A stretch of DNA of 64,000 nucleotides from Raphanus sativus (GCF_000801105.2 NC_079517.1:17298001-17362000), one strand, 5' to 3'. Counted from the first letter of the stretch, positions 24,008 to 37,083 are shown. Notes: generated by a model not told the origin, from the sequence alone. Numbers and translations: made by a program.

Positions 24008-25142
24008 TCTATCTTATTAAAATAGGAACATTACAACTTTTTCTAGGTGGATTTTTAAAAGTGACCTCATATATTTAAATTAAATGTCTCATTCTTTATA
24101 TATTATATGTACCATAGTCTAACTTTGCATTGATGTATTTCCTTAATACATTTCTTCTTTTTGTCCATATTCCATATATGATTTTAACATTTATTACATG
24201 TCGATTTAAATAAGATATATACTAAGAATACTAAAAATAGTAATCGTTCTATAGTTACCCTATACAATTCATTTTAAATTGATCAGTATACTTTCATTGG
24301 CCATATTAATTGTATTAGTACGAATAACATTAGGTAGATAAGTCATAGACACATACATAAAGATATGACTATTCTTATAACTACATTGGGCCTAATCTAC
24401 TTTCTAAAACAAATAACACATAGCTTCATATATTGTTTAGAATATAGTAATATTGTATAGTATTATACTTATACAATAATACTAAAAACAAACCAAACTG
24501 AAATATAATATATATCGAAAATGCTTTGAACCATTACACACAAAATATATTAGACCTCAGAGATAAAATTCACTTTGAAATTACGTAATAACTATTTAAA
24601 AAAAAATTTCGTAATGTACAAAAAACATAAGTTTTATATAAAATTTTGTGTTACAATAAAAAGACACAACTCGCGCTTGCAAAGTGTTATTTTTACATAC
24701 GAAAGACAGTTTTGATATTGTTCTTTAAACACAAAATTGAATTATACAAACTCGATACTACATAAAACTAAACAATATAGAATACATTTTAAAAATAAAA
24801 CATGTGCGGGTGTACATATGTTATATAATATATAAATATATTATGTTACACATATTTTCATATAAATAATACCCCAATGTAAGTTTTGTATGATAAATGT
24901 TGAAAATACAAAATACATAGCACTATATATTTTAAATAATATAGAAAAAATCTACTTTACGTTATCATAAAATTTAAAAATCAAATTTAGTAATTAAACA
25001 CATTGCTTATCTAAACACATTAGTACACATTGTTATTTATAAAAAATTTATATTAATACACATTGCGATCATGTATAACATTTAGTAAAAACAAAGATAA
25101 AAAAAAATTGACTCCCGCTCGGTCGAGCGGGTCATGATCTAG
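24008..25142 (+). mobile_element. Non-autonomous Helitron, 1135 bp
   Basis: It starts TCTATCTTATTAAAATAG after A (24007) and ends with hairpin CCCGCTCGGTCGAGCGGG, TCATGAT, CTAG and then T (25143). The AT-rich interior has no recognisable gene. It lies less than 100 bp from the oppositely oriented Helitron 21944-23911. Confidence 0.9.
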
Positions 25143-25504
25143 TGTCGATTAAACTTGATTTCTTTTTCGAAGCATTTACCACACTTATCGCAGGAAAAAC
25201 AGACCAGCCAAGATCACTATCGAAGCCATATGCATGCGTATAAAATTGCTAATATGAAAATGGTGAATTGGACAGGACGGTGATGGATAAGAACATTGGC
25301 CTAATTCGTATGGAGTGAAGAACCACTAAAAGCTTGGACTGTACTTAGTAAAAATGTGATTTGATGGTTTTGCTTTAACCATTGGTCCATTTATGACCAT
25401 CTCTTCTCTTTCTTTTTTTTCTGGTCAAACAACTGACAATCTCTTCTCTTATTTGCCACTTTTTCTTCCACATGAAAAAGAAGGAAAAATATGTTATTTT
25501 CTAC

Positions 25505-26233
25505 ACGATTCATGATAGATTTTTTTTTGTGCACGAATTATATTAAAGAAGCAAATGGCCTCGGGCCCAAGTCAAGCCCACCAACGGGTTACACAGAAGA
25601 GCCCAAAAGGGTTTGTTTTGCAATCTGATCCACATCACTGATCAGATCGCGTTTGATGTGATGAAAAGAAGTTTCGATGAAAACAGAGGAGATCCGGTGG
25701 ATATTACGAATGATTCCGAAGAGCTCCTTGGCCTGAGTTTCGAAGTTGATTGCTCGGATGAGCGTTAGGTTGTCAGAGAAGATCTTGATTCGGTTGATGT
25801 CAAGCTTCACTGCATCGATGATTCCCAATCGCAGAGCTAGTGCTTCGGCGACGATCGGGGAGGGGACGTTGACTTCTGCGATAGAGCCTTGCTTGGTGAA
25901 CGCGTTGTGTGCTCCGTTGATTATCCAAGCCAAACCGGCTTTCTTTGAGGTTCTGTTCCACGCCGCGTCTGATCTGCATGTGGCCCATTCCTCCTGCTCC
26001 GTAGAGGGGTGACTGCTTATCCCTGCTCTAGGTATTACTTGTTTCTTCTTTTCCAAGTTATCTTGGGCCTGGATCCATTCTCTTGCGAGCTTTATTCCTT
26101 TAGTCGCTACCTCCTTTGCTGATATTACCTTGTTCTCGAATATATGTGTGTTTCTTGTAGTCCACAATACCCAACAAATCCAAGGCAAGATATTTTCTTG
26201 TAGTCCACAATACCCAACGATTCATGATAGATT
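25505..26233 (-). mobile_element. 5'-truncated LINE with 16-bp target duplication
   Basis: The insertion is flanked by the direct repeat ACGATTCATGATAGAT (25505-25520 and 26217-26232). The T-run right after the left copy is the poly(A) tail of a minus-strand insertion. Only the 3' end of the LINE is present, covering the RNase H-like domain. At the 5' junction a 25-bp segment of the element (26151-26175) is directly repeated at 26194-26218, separated by 18 bp; such scrambled 5' ends arise during target-primed reverse transcription. 25143-25504 and 26234-26950 hold AT-rich DNA without recognised genes. Confidence 0.9.
25589..26188 (-). pseudogene. RNase H-like domain of a LINE polyprotein (fragment)
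   Basis: A 199-residue open frame begins in WVLWTTRNTHIFENK, the typical tail of the plant LINE reverse transcriptase region. It continues into an RVT_3/RNase H-like domain: CRSDAAWN with the first Asp, GLAWII, AEALALRLGI with the Glu, and IFSDNLTLIRAIN with a further Asp. The frame is a remnant of a much longer ORF2 protein, cut off by 5' truncation. The ATG at its start is internal and not a true start. No host gene is implied. Confidence 0.88.
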
Positions 26234-26950
26234 AGGATGGAGAAAAACGTAAATGATTTAGGTTATGTTATGAAAGTACTTGAATTTAAAACTATAGTGA
26301 TTGAACTGTTGATTCATTAGATTACAAGCTTTTAAACCGGAAATATAAACAATAACCTTCATGGCCACGATGATAGATAAGTATGTTAAAAATTGAGGAC
26401 ATGTGGAAACAATCAGTATAAATATAATTTATTATTTTTTAGCCCTAAGATGGCAAGATATAATAATTTCGATATTATTATGTTTAAGAAAAAAAATTAT
26501 TTTAAAAAATAATTTTATTGTTAACATTCAGATTTTGAATGACAATAAAATTACTATGTACAAGTTCAAACAAAATTACTAGGTAGATATCTACTTAAAA
26601 AACTTTTCGCGTCTCATTAGCCACTCTGTTATTCCAATTAGCAACAAAAATAAAACTCAATAAAAATAAATATCTGCATAGCTAGTTACAGCACTTTCGT
26701 TCAAAGCGGTAATGTGCTTAATTCAGCTAAAAGCATGGCCGAGGCTGAACTAATCAATTTATTTTGTATCTGAAACAATAATGCAGATAAAAAGTATTTT
26801 GACGACATAAAATAAATTCATTAATCACAATAATAGTAATAATGTATTAAAAATTGGTGGTGGAGGCTGAAGGACATGGGATGCATGTGGCCGATTGATC
26901 GGGTCCATCTGTCAGGCCGTTAATAATATTATATCCTATTTATCTTTTGT

Positions 26951-28052
26951 TTTAAGTTTTAACTTTTTTTGGTAAAAATGAAAATTTATTACCAGTTTTC
27001 AAAACTTTTATAAAAAACTACCGAGACAAATAAAAAACAGAAGAACAGAAATAAATCTAAACACAGAACTCAAACCTAATTAAACAGGAACAAACTCTAG
27101 GCTGAACATCATAAGCAAACGATATTTGAAAATCTGAACAATCCGTAGTGATAGCGAGAACTAAACCCGATAAAATTTGGATATGTCCGATGATCGGTTC
27201 TTTAAGATCAGGTTTTCCAAGAACAGTTTTCGGTAATATCAAGTCTTATATCCTTCACAGACCACTCCTCCACACAAAACCAAAAACACTTATTGAGATC
27301 AGATCAAGCTTTATTCGGAAAGAAACTACCAAAACTGTCACAAACCACCACACATGCACCAAAAAAAACGAAACAGCAAGAACTGCCTTAAGCCAAAGCG
27401 GTCAGAAGACAGCCCAAGATCAAATCTCTATAACTTGCAGACCCAACACGCACCATCACCAAGTAGAGAAACTGTAGTTGACAAATCCAACAAGTAGTAG
27501 TTTCCTCTTACGCGCTCCTGCTACAGAGAACCCGCAACAGATCCATCTGGTAGGAATCGATGGCAACTCCAGATGAACCCCAGAGAGCCACGGACTGACC
27601 GGCTTAACAAGATAACACCATGAACAACCGAGGAAGCATGAGAAACACCGCAACTCCACCACCCAAGAAAACCAACACCGTTTTCAGCATAGTATGACCA
27701 CTCATCCGCGTCGAGAAGGTAAAGAGAGGAAACATAGGAGAGGCCTCTGATATTCAGATCTGACGTTAGATCTAGACCACTACCATCACAATTTTCCAAG
27801 AGACAACTTCATATCTATACCACCACCATAATTCTCCGCCAGATCTACCCGCGGAAGCACAAGACCCAAAACCACAAGAAAGAAACCGAGGAAGAGGACG
27901 GAGAGGAGGAGAGGAGGAAAAGCGACAAAGGAGGGAGGAAGCGACTGACGACGACAGAGGAAACGAGACCGCCAGCCACCCTAAGCAAATAGTGATTAGG
28001 TTTTGTTTAAGATGATTTGGAAAAAGAAAACGGTCACTTTAAGTTTTAACTT
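26951..28052 (-). mobile_element. Non-autonomous LINE-type retroposon, about 1.07 kb
   Basis: The direct repeat TTTAAGTTTTAACTT flanks the interval (26951-26965 and 28038-28052). A T-run after the left copy, followed by GGTAAAAATGAAAATTTATTACCA, is the reverse complement of a poly(A)-tailed 3' end ending TTTTTACCAAAAAAA, common to plant LINEs. The 5' part (minus strand, 27820-27990) is CT/GA-rich, like a retroposon 5' UTR. The longest open frame (27799-27521, minus) is 92 residues and unrecognised. The element therefore looks like an internally deleted or non-coding LINE derivative with complete ends. Confidence 0.75.
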
Positions 28053-28854
28053 AATTAAACACTATACAAGAATTACAAAATATAACTAAATTTTATAAAG
28101 AATAATGAAAGAAATATACAATATTTTAATAATTTGCGAATTAAGTACATCAGACGCATAGAAAGACATTTGTACCCTTATCAAAGGTTGACAAACCTAC
28201 ATTGTGTAGTTATAACGAGATATTGGATAAATCTGATTTTGCCAGACTAGTGTTATCCTTAAGCCCTCAAATTTGCAAAAAAAAACAATTTTACATAGAC
28301 ATTACCACAAGCCTCCGAAATCTCAGGACCGACCCTAAGGTTGATCAATGGAATAAAGTGTTATTAAAAAGATTAGCTTTTGTTTAACAAAAAATTATCA
28401 TTAATTTAAAAAGAGTGCATGAAAGATAAATGGAGAGGTTATGTGAGGATTATATCTACACATATCTGCAAGTTAGAGCATGGTTACTGCTTGGATTATA
28501 AAAAATCAATAGTGACATAACCATTTACCTAATTATTCTTCTTTCTATGGTTATCTACTGCAAAAGTTCTCATTTTATAAACCACTTCAAGTAAAATAGT
28601 AGGTCTAATAAAGTTAAAGATGTTTAAAACTCTTAAATCTGTTCTTATAATTGTAAGCAGATATAGATATGAATTGTGGTTAAAAATTGATAGTTTAAAC
28701 AAAAATATTAATAAAATTATAGCATTTTTTGTGTTTGTATCAATAGTGTTCTATGACATGCAATATATATCGTTATCATCTAGTTTTAAATTGAATTAAT
28801 CATCTATTACTGTTAGTTTAGAAAATATATTTTATTGAATTTGATATTATATAT
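28053..28854. other. AT-rich intergenic region
   Basis: No gene, RNA or transposon boundary was recognised. A TTAGAGCATGGTTACTGC sequence near 28475 resembles the ends of GAGCATC-type TIR elements elsewhere in the window, but no partner end was found. Confidence 0.45.
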
Positions 28855-30482
28855 AGGGATAATTTGTCAAGTACCTATATTAAAGGCTCAAATTGGCGTT
28901 GTACGCATGGATTGACGTTTGTGGTTCAACTTGTACAGTCCGTCTTCGTTTATGACGAAAATAACCCCAATCTGAAATATTATTTGGCATCTGCAATACA
29001 GTGAAAGTCAGAAGGATTATCTAACAATTCTCTTAGCCTTTTCTTATTGGTCATAGACCTTATGTCTTATAATTCATCCCAACCACACGATTCCATGGTT
29101 TCTTGTGTCAACACTCGTGGACTCAATTTCGAGAGATTCTGACAATTCTCTTTGCTCTTTTTCACACTTCATTTCTTTATTTTTACACTATTTTTCTTTT
29201 TAAATTTTCTTTTCACCTAAAATTTTATGTGTAAATCATTTTCTCAGCATAAAACTGTGATATATACTTAACGAAAAATAAAAAAATCTGATAAATAATT
29301 TTTTGGATTTATGATGAACTACATTATAACTGATCAATAATTTGACCATTAAACATGTTACAAAATATATTAGAGAGTTAGCAAATTTTATAACAAGATA
29401 CAAAATTTGTTAACATGTTACAAAATATATTAGCGAGTTAACAAATTTTATAACATGATACAAAATTTGTTAACTGTAAAATAACATCAACTATAGTCTC
29501 GCTAACATGATACACAATTTGTTAACATTAAAATAACATCAATTTTTACTAGGTTTATGATAGAACTACATTATAACTCATCAATAATTTGACCACCAAT
29601 ATTTTACAAAATGTGTTAGCGAGTTAACAAAAATGGTAACAAGATACAAACTTTGTTAACATGTTAAAACATTTGTTACATGTTACCAAATATGTTAGTG
29701 AGTTAACAAATTTTGTAACATGATACAAGATTTGTTAACATTAAAATAACATTACTACAAAATGCATAAATTTATTTCAAATTCAGACAATCATAGTGAA
29801 AATTTTACCAGAAGATCACTTATGAACTTGTGTAATTTATGCATTCAATTCCTAAAGTGTTGGGGTTAAATGGACAAAAGAGGCAAAATTTGAGGACAAA
29901 CCATTGTTGGTCATCAAGCTTTCAACCACCTCTTCGGTGAGGCTGATTTGGACAACGACGAAGGCTGAGCTCGAGCCATCGACGCATACATGTGCTGTCC
30001 GCAGGTGAAAAAGAAGCCCAAACACAGTGGCTAGTCTCGATTTCAAATATAAAAAAAAATTCACCAAAATAATCAACACTGTAAATGTTTTAATCAATAG
30101 GTCTCTAAAGAAATCCATAACAAGTAGAAATTTAAGTTTGAATAAAAATAGTCTATACAAAAAAAAAATTCAAGAACACAAAGAATGGAAAGAGAAAGAG
30201 CTTGGAGAAGATGAAACCATGAGATGAAAGAGAATACGAGAGAAAAAATGATTTAAGAAAATAAAATTCATCACACATATTTTTAAAAAAATAGACACCT
30301 AGCAAGTTGTGTGTGTGGGAGAGTGAACCCGAGCAAAAAACAACGTAGGGGTGTCAGTTTAGATGTGTTGTTCAGTGTTAGATTAGTAGGGTTAAAATAG
30401 AGATTAAAATTCTTGGTTTTTGACTAGGGCATTTACTTAATATCGTATGCAATTTGCGGTATAGAAGCAAATTTTCCCCCAT
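28855..30482. mobile_element. Possible TIR element with internal tandem repeats
   Basis: The left edge (GGGATAATTTGTCAAGTACC) and the reverse complement of the right edge (GGGGGAAAATTTGCTTCTAT) are weakly similar, suggesting degenerate inverted termini. The interior has a repeat field (29304-29760). It also has a 102-residue open frame on the minus strand (30160-29852), unrecognised and with a hydrophobic start. The element type is unassigned and the boundaries are tentative. Confidence 0.35.
29304..29760 (+). repeat. Two-level tandem repeat field (about 60-bp and 247-bp periods)
   Basis: A roughly 60-bp unit (AACATGTTACAAAATATATT, then TTAGCGAGTTAACAAATTTT and a GATACAAAATTTGTT end) repeats at 29352-29411, 29412-29471 and in diverged form to about 29750. 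A larger unit beginning TTTATGATGAACTACATTAT at about 29308 recurs near 29555, a period of about 247 bp. The units combine GTTAAC/AACATGTT palindromic pieces. No coding role is apparent. Confidence 0.7.
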
Positions 30483-31432
30483 ATATATGTAGCTAGGTAA
30501 CTTAATGGAAATACATTAGAATTGCATTGTAATACATTAGCTATTTATCTCTATGAGAAGATAAACATTAACGTGTTTATCATATGCGGTATGCGGATGT
30601 CTCGTCACTTAATTTTCTTGTTTTTCGCTTGTTGAAAAGTTTACACAATTTCTTTTACTAGTTTTGTTTTACCAAAAGAAAATTAAAATGTTTTGACAAA
30701 TCTTGAGTATATTGCTACGATATTTTTTTCCCGTCTGGTCAATCAAGTCCTTGAAATGAAATATTCATCGAATTGTACATACACTGTAAGTTCAGTCAGG
30801 AACACACGTGCGGGTGACCTTTATTTCCTTTTGCTTATATTTTATTATTTAGTTCACTGTTTTTCTTTTTTTCCAAATCTATTTATCTTATTATACTTGT
30901 ACATATTGGTTTTAGTTTTTGTTATAGTGAGAGAAAGTGGAAAATATTAGTGAAAAAGGATGATAACACAAGAAAGCACTGGCAGTCGTATGATAAGATA
31001 GAGATCCGATTTGACGTCTGTTTTGTCTTTTCAGTCTTTTTCTTTCTTTCTACCAAGTAAATGTAAATTTTCATTCTTTTTATCAAAAAAAATATTTCAT
31101 TCATATTTTTTCTCTCTTCATCCCACTGTTTGCATAAAAATGTTTTCCATGCATAAATAAATTTAAAATACTAACCGAATATATCAGTAGGTCCCGTACA
31201 ATAATATAACGTAAAAAATAAATTTTAATAATTTAATTAATGTATATAAAATAAAAATCAATTATTATTATTTTTTAAATATATTCTAAAAATAAGAATT
31301 TAACAAATTAATAATTCTATAAATTAATATAATACTATAGTTTCAATATTGTTAATTTATATAATTTTTACTGTATATAGTTTAAAATTCTTTTATAATG
31401 ATAACAATTTTACTTTTAGTTGATCTTGTTTT
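30483..31432. other. AT-rich intergenic region
   Basis: No gene recognised. Around 31290-31375 is a fragment resembling an Emigrant end (AATTCTATAAATTAATA, then GTTAATTTATA and TTTTTACTGTATA), probably a degenerate copy of the MITE at 22888-23441. Confidence 0.5.
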
Positions 31433-31663
31433 TAGAGGTAGATCCACATGTATTAATGATGAGTTAGTTGACACCTCTTAAATTGTATAAAACGATTTTT
31501 ACATGTAAAATAGAACGTTAGTTCTAGTGGTTAAGTCTTCTTTCTAACCTCCCTAAACCAGATTTTAATATCCAGTTGACTTAGTATTTTTACCTTTTTT
31601 CCCTGACCTAAAATCCATATAAAATTTTGATCCATGTTAAACCAGAGTCTGGGTCCGCCACTG
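31433..31663. mobile_element. Candidate hAT-like MITE, 231 bp
   Basis: The left end TAGAGGTAGATCCAC and the reverse complement of the right end CAGTGGCGGACCCAG form diverged inverted termini. The 8-bp flanks CTTGTTTT and CGTCTTTT match at six of eight positions, consistent with an aged hAT duplication. An internal TTCTAGTGGTTAAGTC segment resembles a box A. No coding capacity. Confidence 0.5.
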
Positions 31664-31838
31664 CGTCTTTTATCGGATCCTAGGGTTTTGCTAAGACTGT
31701 ATAATTCATATTTTGTTATGAATTGATATTGTAATCATTTTACAAAAAGTAATAAATGATTTTTATCACCAACTTAAACTAATTGCCCAATTCCTGATAT
31801 TTAGTTTTTATTTCACCTTACGAGATCAAAGGAAAAGT

Positions 31839-32907
31839 TAAGAGTATCACACTCTAATACCATTTCTAATGTATTTTTCTATGTTTTCTTCTATAATAAA
31901 GAAACTCTGTGATAGATGTGAGTTTCTTTTCAATATATTTTTCTATTTTTTCTCTAAAAAGATAAAAAAAATATTTTTAAAAGATTTATTTTTTAATTTT
32001 ACAATTAACACTCTTTAAATTATAAATGTTGAAAATTAACCATTCATTATATATTTTGTAATTTTTTCATAAAAGTGCAATATTAATTAATTTAAACATT
32101 TTATTACAAAAACATTGAACAAAAATAATTAAACAAAGTAGACATTATCTAACCATCATTATTACTATAATTTTCTCATAAATAATCAGTTAATGTATTA
32201 TGAAATGAGAAATGATTTTTTTTTTATCTTTGATATTTTGAATCGACTTAAAAACTCTTGGAATCCGTTATTTTCATCATCTGATATTTGAAGTAACCAA
32301 CAATAAACTCAACAAGTTCTATGTCCATCCATTTCGTTTGGACAATATTCTAACGATCTTTGTAAATCCGGAAGAAATTTACCTGAATAATAAATTGTTT
32401 TAATATGTTTTATTAATCAATATTTAATTTCAACTTAAATATGTTATCAATATGTAAAATCTATGTGGACTTTTTAATAATTAAACTATAATTAATAATT
32501 TTAGTTTTAAGTATAAAAATTAAGTATTATTTGTTCAAAAAATTGACTTTCACATAAAATAATAAATGTAAAAATTTATAATATTATATAAACAAAATAT
32601 AATTGGGTTTTGTATGTAAAATAATGTATTTCTAAATAAACATGTATTTTAGCTATAATCACAAAAAAATTAAAGAACCACAGTGTAAATAAAAAAAAGT
32701 ATGTCTCTATTATAGAATAATGTTAATATAGAGGAGAAAATAGCAATTCCTAAGTTATAATTTAAAATAAAAACTATAAAAAAGAAAAAAAATAAAATAA
32801 AATAGTAATCTCTATTTCAGGGAAAGAAAAAGAGATGTGATGGAGTATATTTTACTTTATTATAGCATATAAAGGTAAATATAGGGATGTGTTAGAAATG
32901 CTCTAAT
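31839..32907. mobile_element. Candidate non-autonomous TIR element, about 1.07 kb
   Basis: The left end runs AGAGTATCACACTCTAATAC and the right end, in reverse complement, TTAGAGCATTTCTAACACAT. Similar blocks such as TATAATAAAG occur near both ends in inverted orientation. The middle is AT-rich without open frames. It belongs to the GAGCATC-like terminus group also seen at 42318 and 54374. Boundaries are approximate and no target duplication was verified. Confidence 0.45.
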
Positions 32908-34580
32908 CGGTACTGATATTCATTACACTTTTAAGACCATTCAGTTGATATCCAATCCCTTTTCGTGATCGGTATTTGCTACTGTCCTATCTAGTATTGT
33001 GGTGGTAGACAATGCTTTATAGGCTTACGATAAGCATAATGAATTGAAGCTAACTCCGATTTTGAATTGCATTATAACTAACTTAGATTTTGTTTATTTG
33101 AAAGAAGTCGCAGCCATCAAATACGCGTTGTTGTGTGTGCATGTGTATGCTCCTATTCCCCACTATTATGTGTATATATATGTAGTGTTCGTATATATTT
33201 TCTTCCAGTTCGATGACAGCTTTCAAGAAGAAAATGACATGAATCTAATTCTAAACGAAGATAATTTTCACTAGTCAAACTCAAAGTCATCTTCAACTGA
33301 AACACTTGAAACTGAAACACTACATCATTAAAAACTGGAACGTTCTATTAGAAGTTAGCTAGAACTCTGCCATAATAGTTAGTATAGTATAACTAAAATA
33401 TTTCACTATGGGAAAACAGAACACCATATAAAAAAACTAGAATAAATCTCAGACCAAAATTGACCCATGTGAAAGTCACAAACCGTTAAACCCACTAAAA
33501 CTCTTAATAATCCTAGCACTCACCAAAACTAATAAAATAGAGAGATAAGATTTACAAAAAAAACGCAGACAAACTTGTGACTTTCAATAACATTATTGCT
33601 TGTTTAATCGAGTTGTGCTAATATAGATCATTTAGACTGATTTATACCGGTTTGACTAATTTAAGATGGTGTTAATTGATTTAAGGTGCTTAAATAATAT
33701 TTTTAAGTAAATTGTTTCGGGTATGACCGATTTGTCGTCTAGTCCGAAGCTTAAACCAGTTTATAGAACATTGCATTTATACTCATATTTACGGAAGTGT
33801 ATGTGTGAAAAGAAAGAGACAAGAATAGCTGGAGTTTCCAGTTCTGCTGCTAAGTATCGTGGCAAAAAAACAGAAGAAGTGTTTGTTAGTATTGAAAATG
33901 GATAAATAAAATATATGTAATTTCATGAAAGAAGGAATAAGAACAAGAAGACAAGCGGTGAAACAGTAAATCTCAGCTGCTTTTTGTCTGGATAAAGAAG
34001 ATTTACCTCTAACTGTTAAGAAGTTCAAAACATGGAACAAGATCTTCTAGTTGGTCATATATAATATTGTTCTTGTTGAGACTGTTATTACCCTATCTGC
34101 AACCCATCGACCTGCTTCTCGACCAAGCTCATCAGCTTTCTAATCAATTGCATGCAAAAACAATATTACGAACATTCATTTTTGAATTTACAACCCATAT
34201 ATTATATGATAGTCTCAATACATTAGTATGTTTCACTATACTTGGATTTTTTAAATTCCATGGATCTCTGTTCTAAGTCAATACCTCATTTATGAAGAGA
34301 AGATCTAACATTTAATTCTATCACGAAACGGTTGTTTTAGAAATTAATAGAACGTATGTATAGCCGTATTGTCTTATCACCAATTCACCGAACAAAACTT
34401 AAATTTATCCAGAGAACTGCGAACCACCAAACTATTACTCTAATAATTTCAATAATTTCAACTGAAACTACTTCAAGAAAATACTTATTCGAGTCTTTTG
34501 AGTAATGATTATCATTGCACGACCAAAAAAAAAAGATTATCATTGCACGACGTATTAGATGACACCCACAAAACTTTTTA
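32908..34580. other. Intergenic region, no gene recognised
   Basis: Several open frames of 60-85 codons occur (for example 33044-33274 and 33789-34040), but none shows recognisable motifs, codon bias or conserved splice structure. The region probably holds decayed transposon sequence. Confidence 0.5.
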
Positions 34581-34588
34581 GTCCTATG

Positions 34589-34929
34589 CAGTGCCGGTTC
34601 TGAGATATTGCGGGTCCAATGCGAAACTAAAAATATATGGACCTTAAATGATATCTAAAAATTAAACTTTACAATATCCTTACTACTAATAAAATTTTAT
34701 TAGCTCTAAAAATTATTTTTCAATTTCTTTTTATTAAAGTACAGAAAACCATCAAATATTTTATTATGTTACATGTATGTATTTTGTTATGTTACATGTT
34801 TGATTAGAATCCATTTTATATTTCTTATGTTAACAAAGTATAAAAACTGTGAAAATATTAGGCCATCAAATTTGAAAATTATAGGCCCCATTCAAATGTA
34901 TCTTGAGTATGTGCTCAACACCGGGCCTG
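34589..34929. mobile_element. hAT MITE, 341 bp, perfect 8-bp target duplication
   Basis: It starts CAGTGCCGG and ends CCGGGCCTG (inverted CAGGCCCGG), flanked by GTCCTATG on both sides (34581-34588 and 34930-34937). The short inverted termini and perfect 8-bp duplication identify a non-autonomous hAT element. It contains no coding sequence. Its termini differ from those of the autonomous-looking hAT at 15717, so that element is unlikely to be its mobiliser. Confidence 0.87.
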
Positions 34930-34993
34930 GTCCTATGGATTTATATTGCTTTCATATGTTTAATCTGAATATGAGTGAGGTAGTTGATAATCA

Positions 34994-35796
34994 TCTATCT
35001 TATTAAAGTTCAAGTACAAATTCGGTGCGTTTGGATACTTGGATAAGATTAATAAAAAAATTTGGTGTGTTTGGTTATAACTATAAAAAATGAAATATTT
35101 GGAAACTTGAATAGTAGTATCTATTAATTGTGTTTCCATATTTCACTTAGTTTAGCAATTTAATTAATTATATTACCTTAATAATAAATTACATCATTAA
35201 TTATATTACCATAATAATAATATTGCATATTTTTATTTATTAGTTAATCAATATTAACTTTGTGCCAATTATAAAATCAAAAATGCTAAATAATTAGGTT
35301 TTACATATGATTAAACATTTGGTTTATTTTATTTTACTAAAATATTTTTATTTTAGTTACAATCGGTGGAAAATTACGTACCCAAAAACATAGTTCAAAA
35401 ATATGTTTTGTGAATAAAATAATAACTTAAATCAAAATACTTAAAATGTGCTACATTTATTGTCACTTAATTTTCCACTCCATATAATTATTTTACTTGA
35501 TAAAAAAACTCTTTCTATTTCACTTAATTTAGCAAAACACATAAAACAGTTTTTATTAATTTATATAATCATTTAGACATGAACATTATCTGTCTATTTA
35601 GGTACATGTTGTTCTTTTCGGGTATCCTTTTTTTTTGGTAACCAAGTCCCGCTTGAATATTATAAACTTATGTGTGGATTTTGAGTTGGATCATTCTAGA
35701 TCTGGATGAATTCGGTTCTGATGTATAGGAACCTAAAAATATCTAAATAACCAATGTATCTAAAACGGGTTCGGATATTTGTAACAAAAATAACCA
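34994..35796 (+). mobile_element. Helitron 5' part, truncated or interrupted
   Basis: It starts TCTATCTTATTAAAGTTC after A (34993). The first 80 bp closely match the start of the Helitron at 37084 (AAGTACAAATTCGGTG, TTTGGATACTTGGATAAG), so both belong to one family. No 3' hairpin appears before the next Helitron start at 35797, so this copy is interrupted by or truncated at that insertion. Confidence 0.75.
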
Positions 35797-37083
35797 TCTA
35801 TACTATTAAAGTACAAGCACATTTGGATTTTTTACTAAACATGCCCTTTCTTTAACTCACATTGCTTATTTCATTAAGGGCAATCAAGTAATATTAATAA
35901 CTCATTTTTATTGGGTTATTTTTTTTTGATCCAGCCCACTGCCCACATCATCTCTCTTGGGCTATTTGGGCTGATTAAGAAATCAGATCCAATTCTTATT
36001 TTTTTCCCTAATTCTAATAATTTATTTTCAACCATTCTTAATATTTTGTGTAGTGAACAAAAATTAATAACTTAATTATTATGTTTTTTATTTTTAATAT
36101 AATTTAAGCATTCATAAAAAAATTGAATTTTTTCATTGAAAAGTATAAATCTTTATTAAAAGTATATATTTTTTTATTAAAAAATTAACCACATAATAAA
36201 ATTAATATATCAGAGTTATACTAACTTAATTCATTAAAAAATAAAATTTAATTTTCTAAACATAAATACTCACTAAACCTGGACGTTCGGATACTCATTC
36301 TGGTACGGATTGGTTCTTTCAGATATCGAGTTTTTCGGGTTTTAAAATTAAACCTCATTCGGGTTTTGAAATTAAACCTCATTCAGATATTATAAAATTT
36401 CGGGTTGGGTTCGAGTCGGGTCTTTCCGGGTCCGAGTGGATTCGGTTCTCATGCATAAGAACCTGCAAAATAACCAAATAACCAAAGTATTTAACGGGTT
36501 CAGTTATTTGTACTTAAAGTAACCAAAGTATCTGATTCGGTTCAAATTTTTGTATCCAGATTATTCAATAGTAACCAAAATATACTTTTTATACAGTTTT
36601 TTGGGTAAATTTTTATCCAAACTATCATATTTTATCCAAAAATACTCGAATTACTGAAAATAACTACTATAGTTAACTTATAAAATTAATTAAAAATTAA
36701 AATAATTATAAATATAATTATAACATATATTTTTAGATATATTTCGGATATCTTCGGGTACTCATTTGGTTCTCGGTTCGGGTCGGATTCGGGACCGGTT
36801 CTTCGGATATAGCAATTTAGAACTCATTCGGATATTTACCCCGGGTTTGATCGGGTTCGGGACCCTGATTTTTGGGTCGGTTTCGGGTTGGTTCTTCGGG
36901 TCCGAATATTGTGTTCTGGTCTATACTCTTTTAAAATGAAACACGATAAAGAAAAATAAAAAAGCTTAAATCTTTTATAAAAAACAAATATATAAAAATA
37001 TGACATTTACTAAATATTTGTCAATTTAAAAAAAAAATAAAGGAAAATAAACCCGCGCTTTCAAAGCGCGGGTCAAAATCTAG
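35797..37083 (+). mobile_element. Non-autonomous Helitron, 1287 bp
   Basis: It starts TCTATACTATTAAAGTAC after A (35796) and ends with hairpin CCCGCGCTTTCAAAGCGCGG, TCAAAAT and CTAG at 37083. The interior (36280-36900) is rich in TTCGGGT/CGGTTCGG repeats. There is no coding capacity. Its last base abuts the first base of the next Helitron directly. Confidence 0.85.

Noticed and set aside
25746..26012. Plus-strand 88-codon frame
   Set aside because: Antisense to the LINE RNase H domain.
25589..26188. Host RNase H-like gene
   Set aside because: Target duplications, poly(A) remnant and 5' truncation show it is a LINE fragment.
33044..33274. 76-codon open frame as a small gene
   Set aside because: No motif, start context or splice support, in AT-rich transposon-filled DNA.
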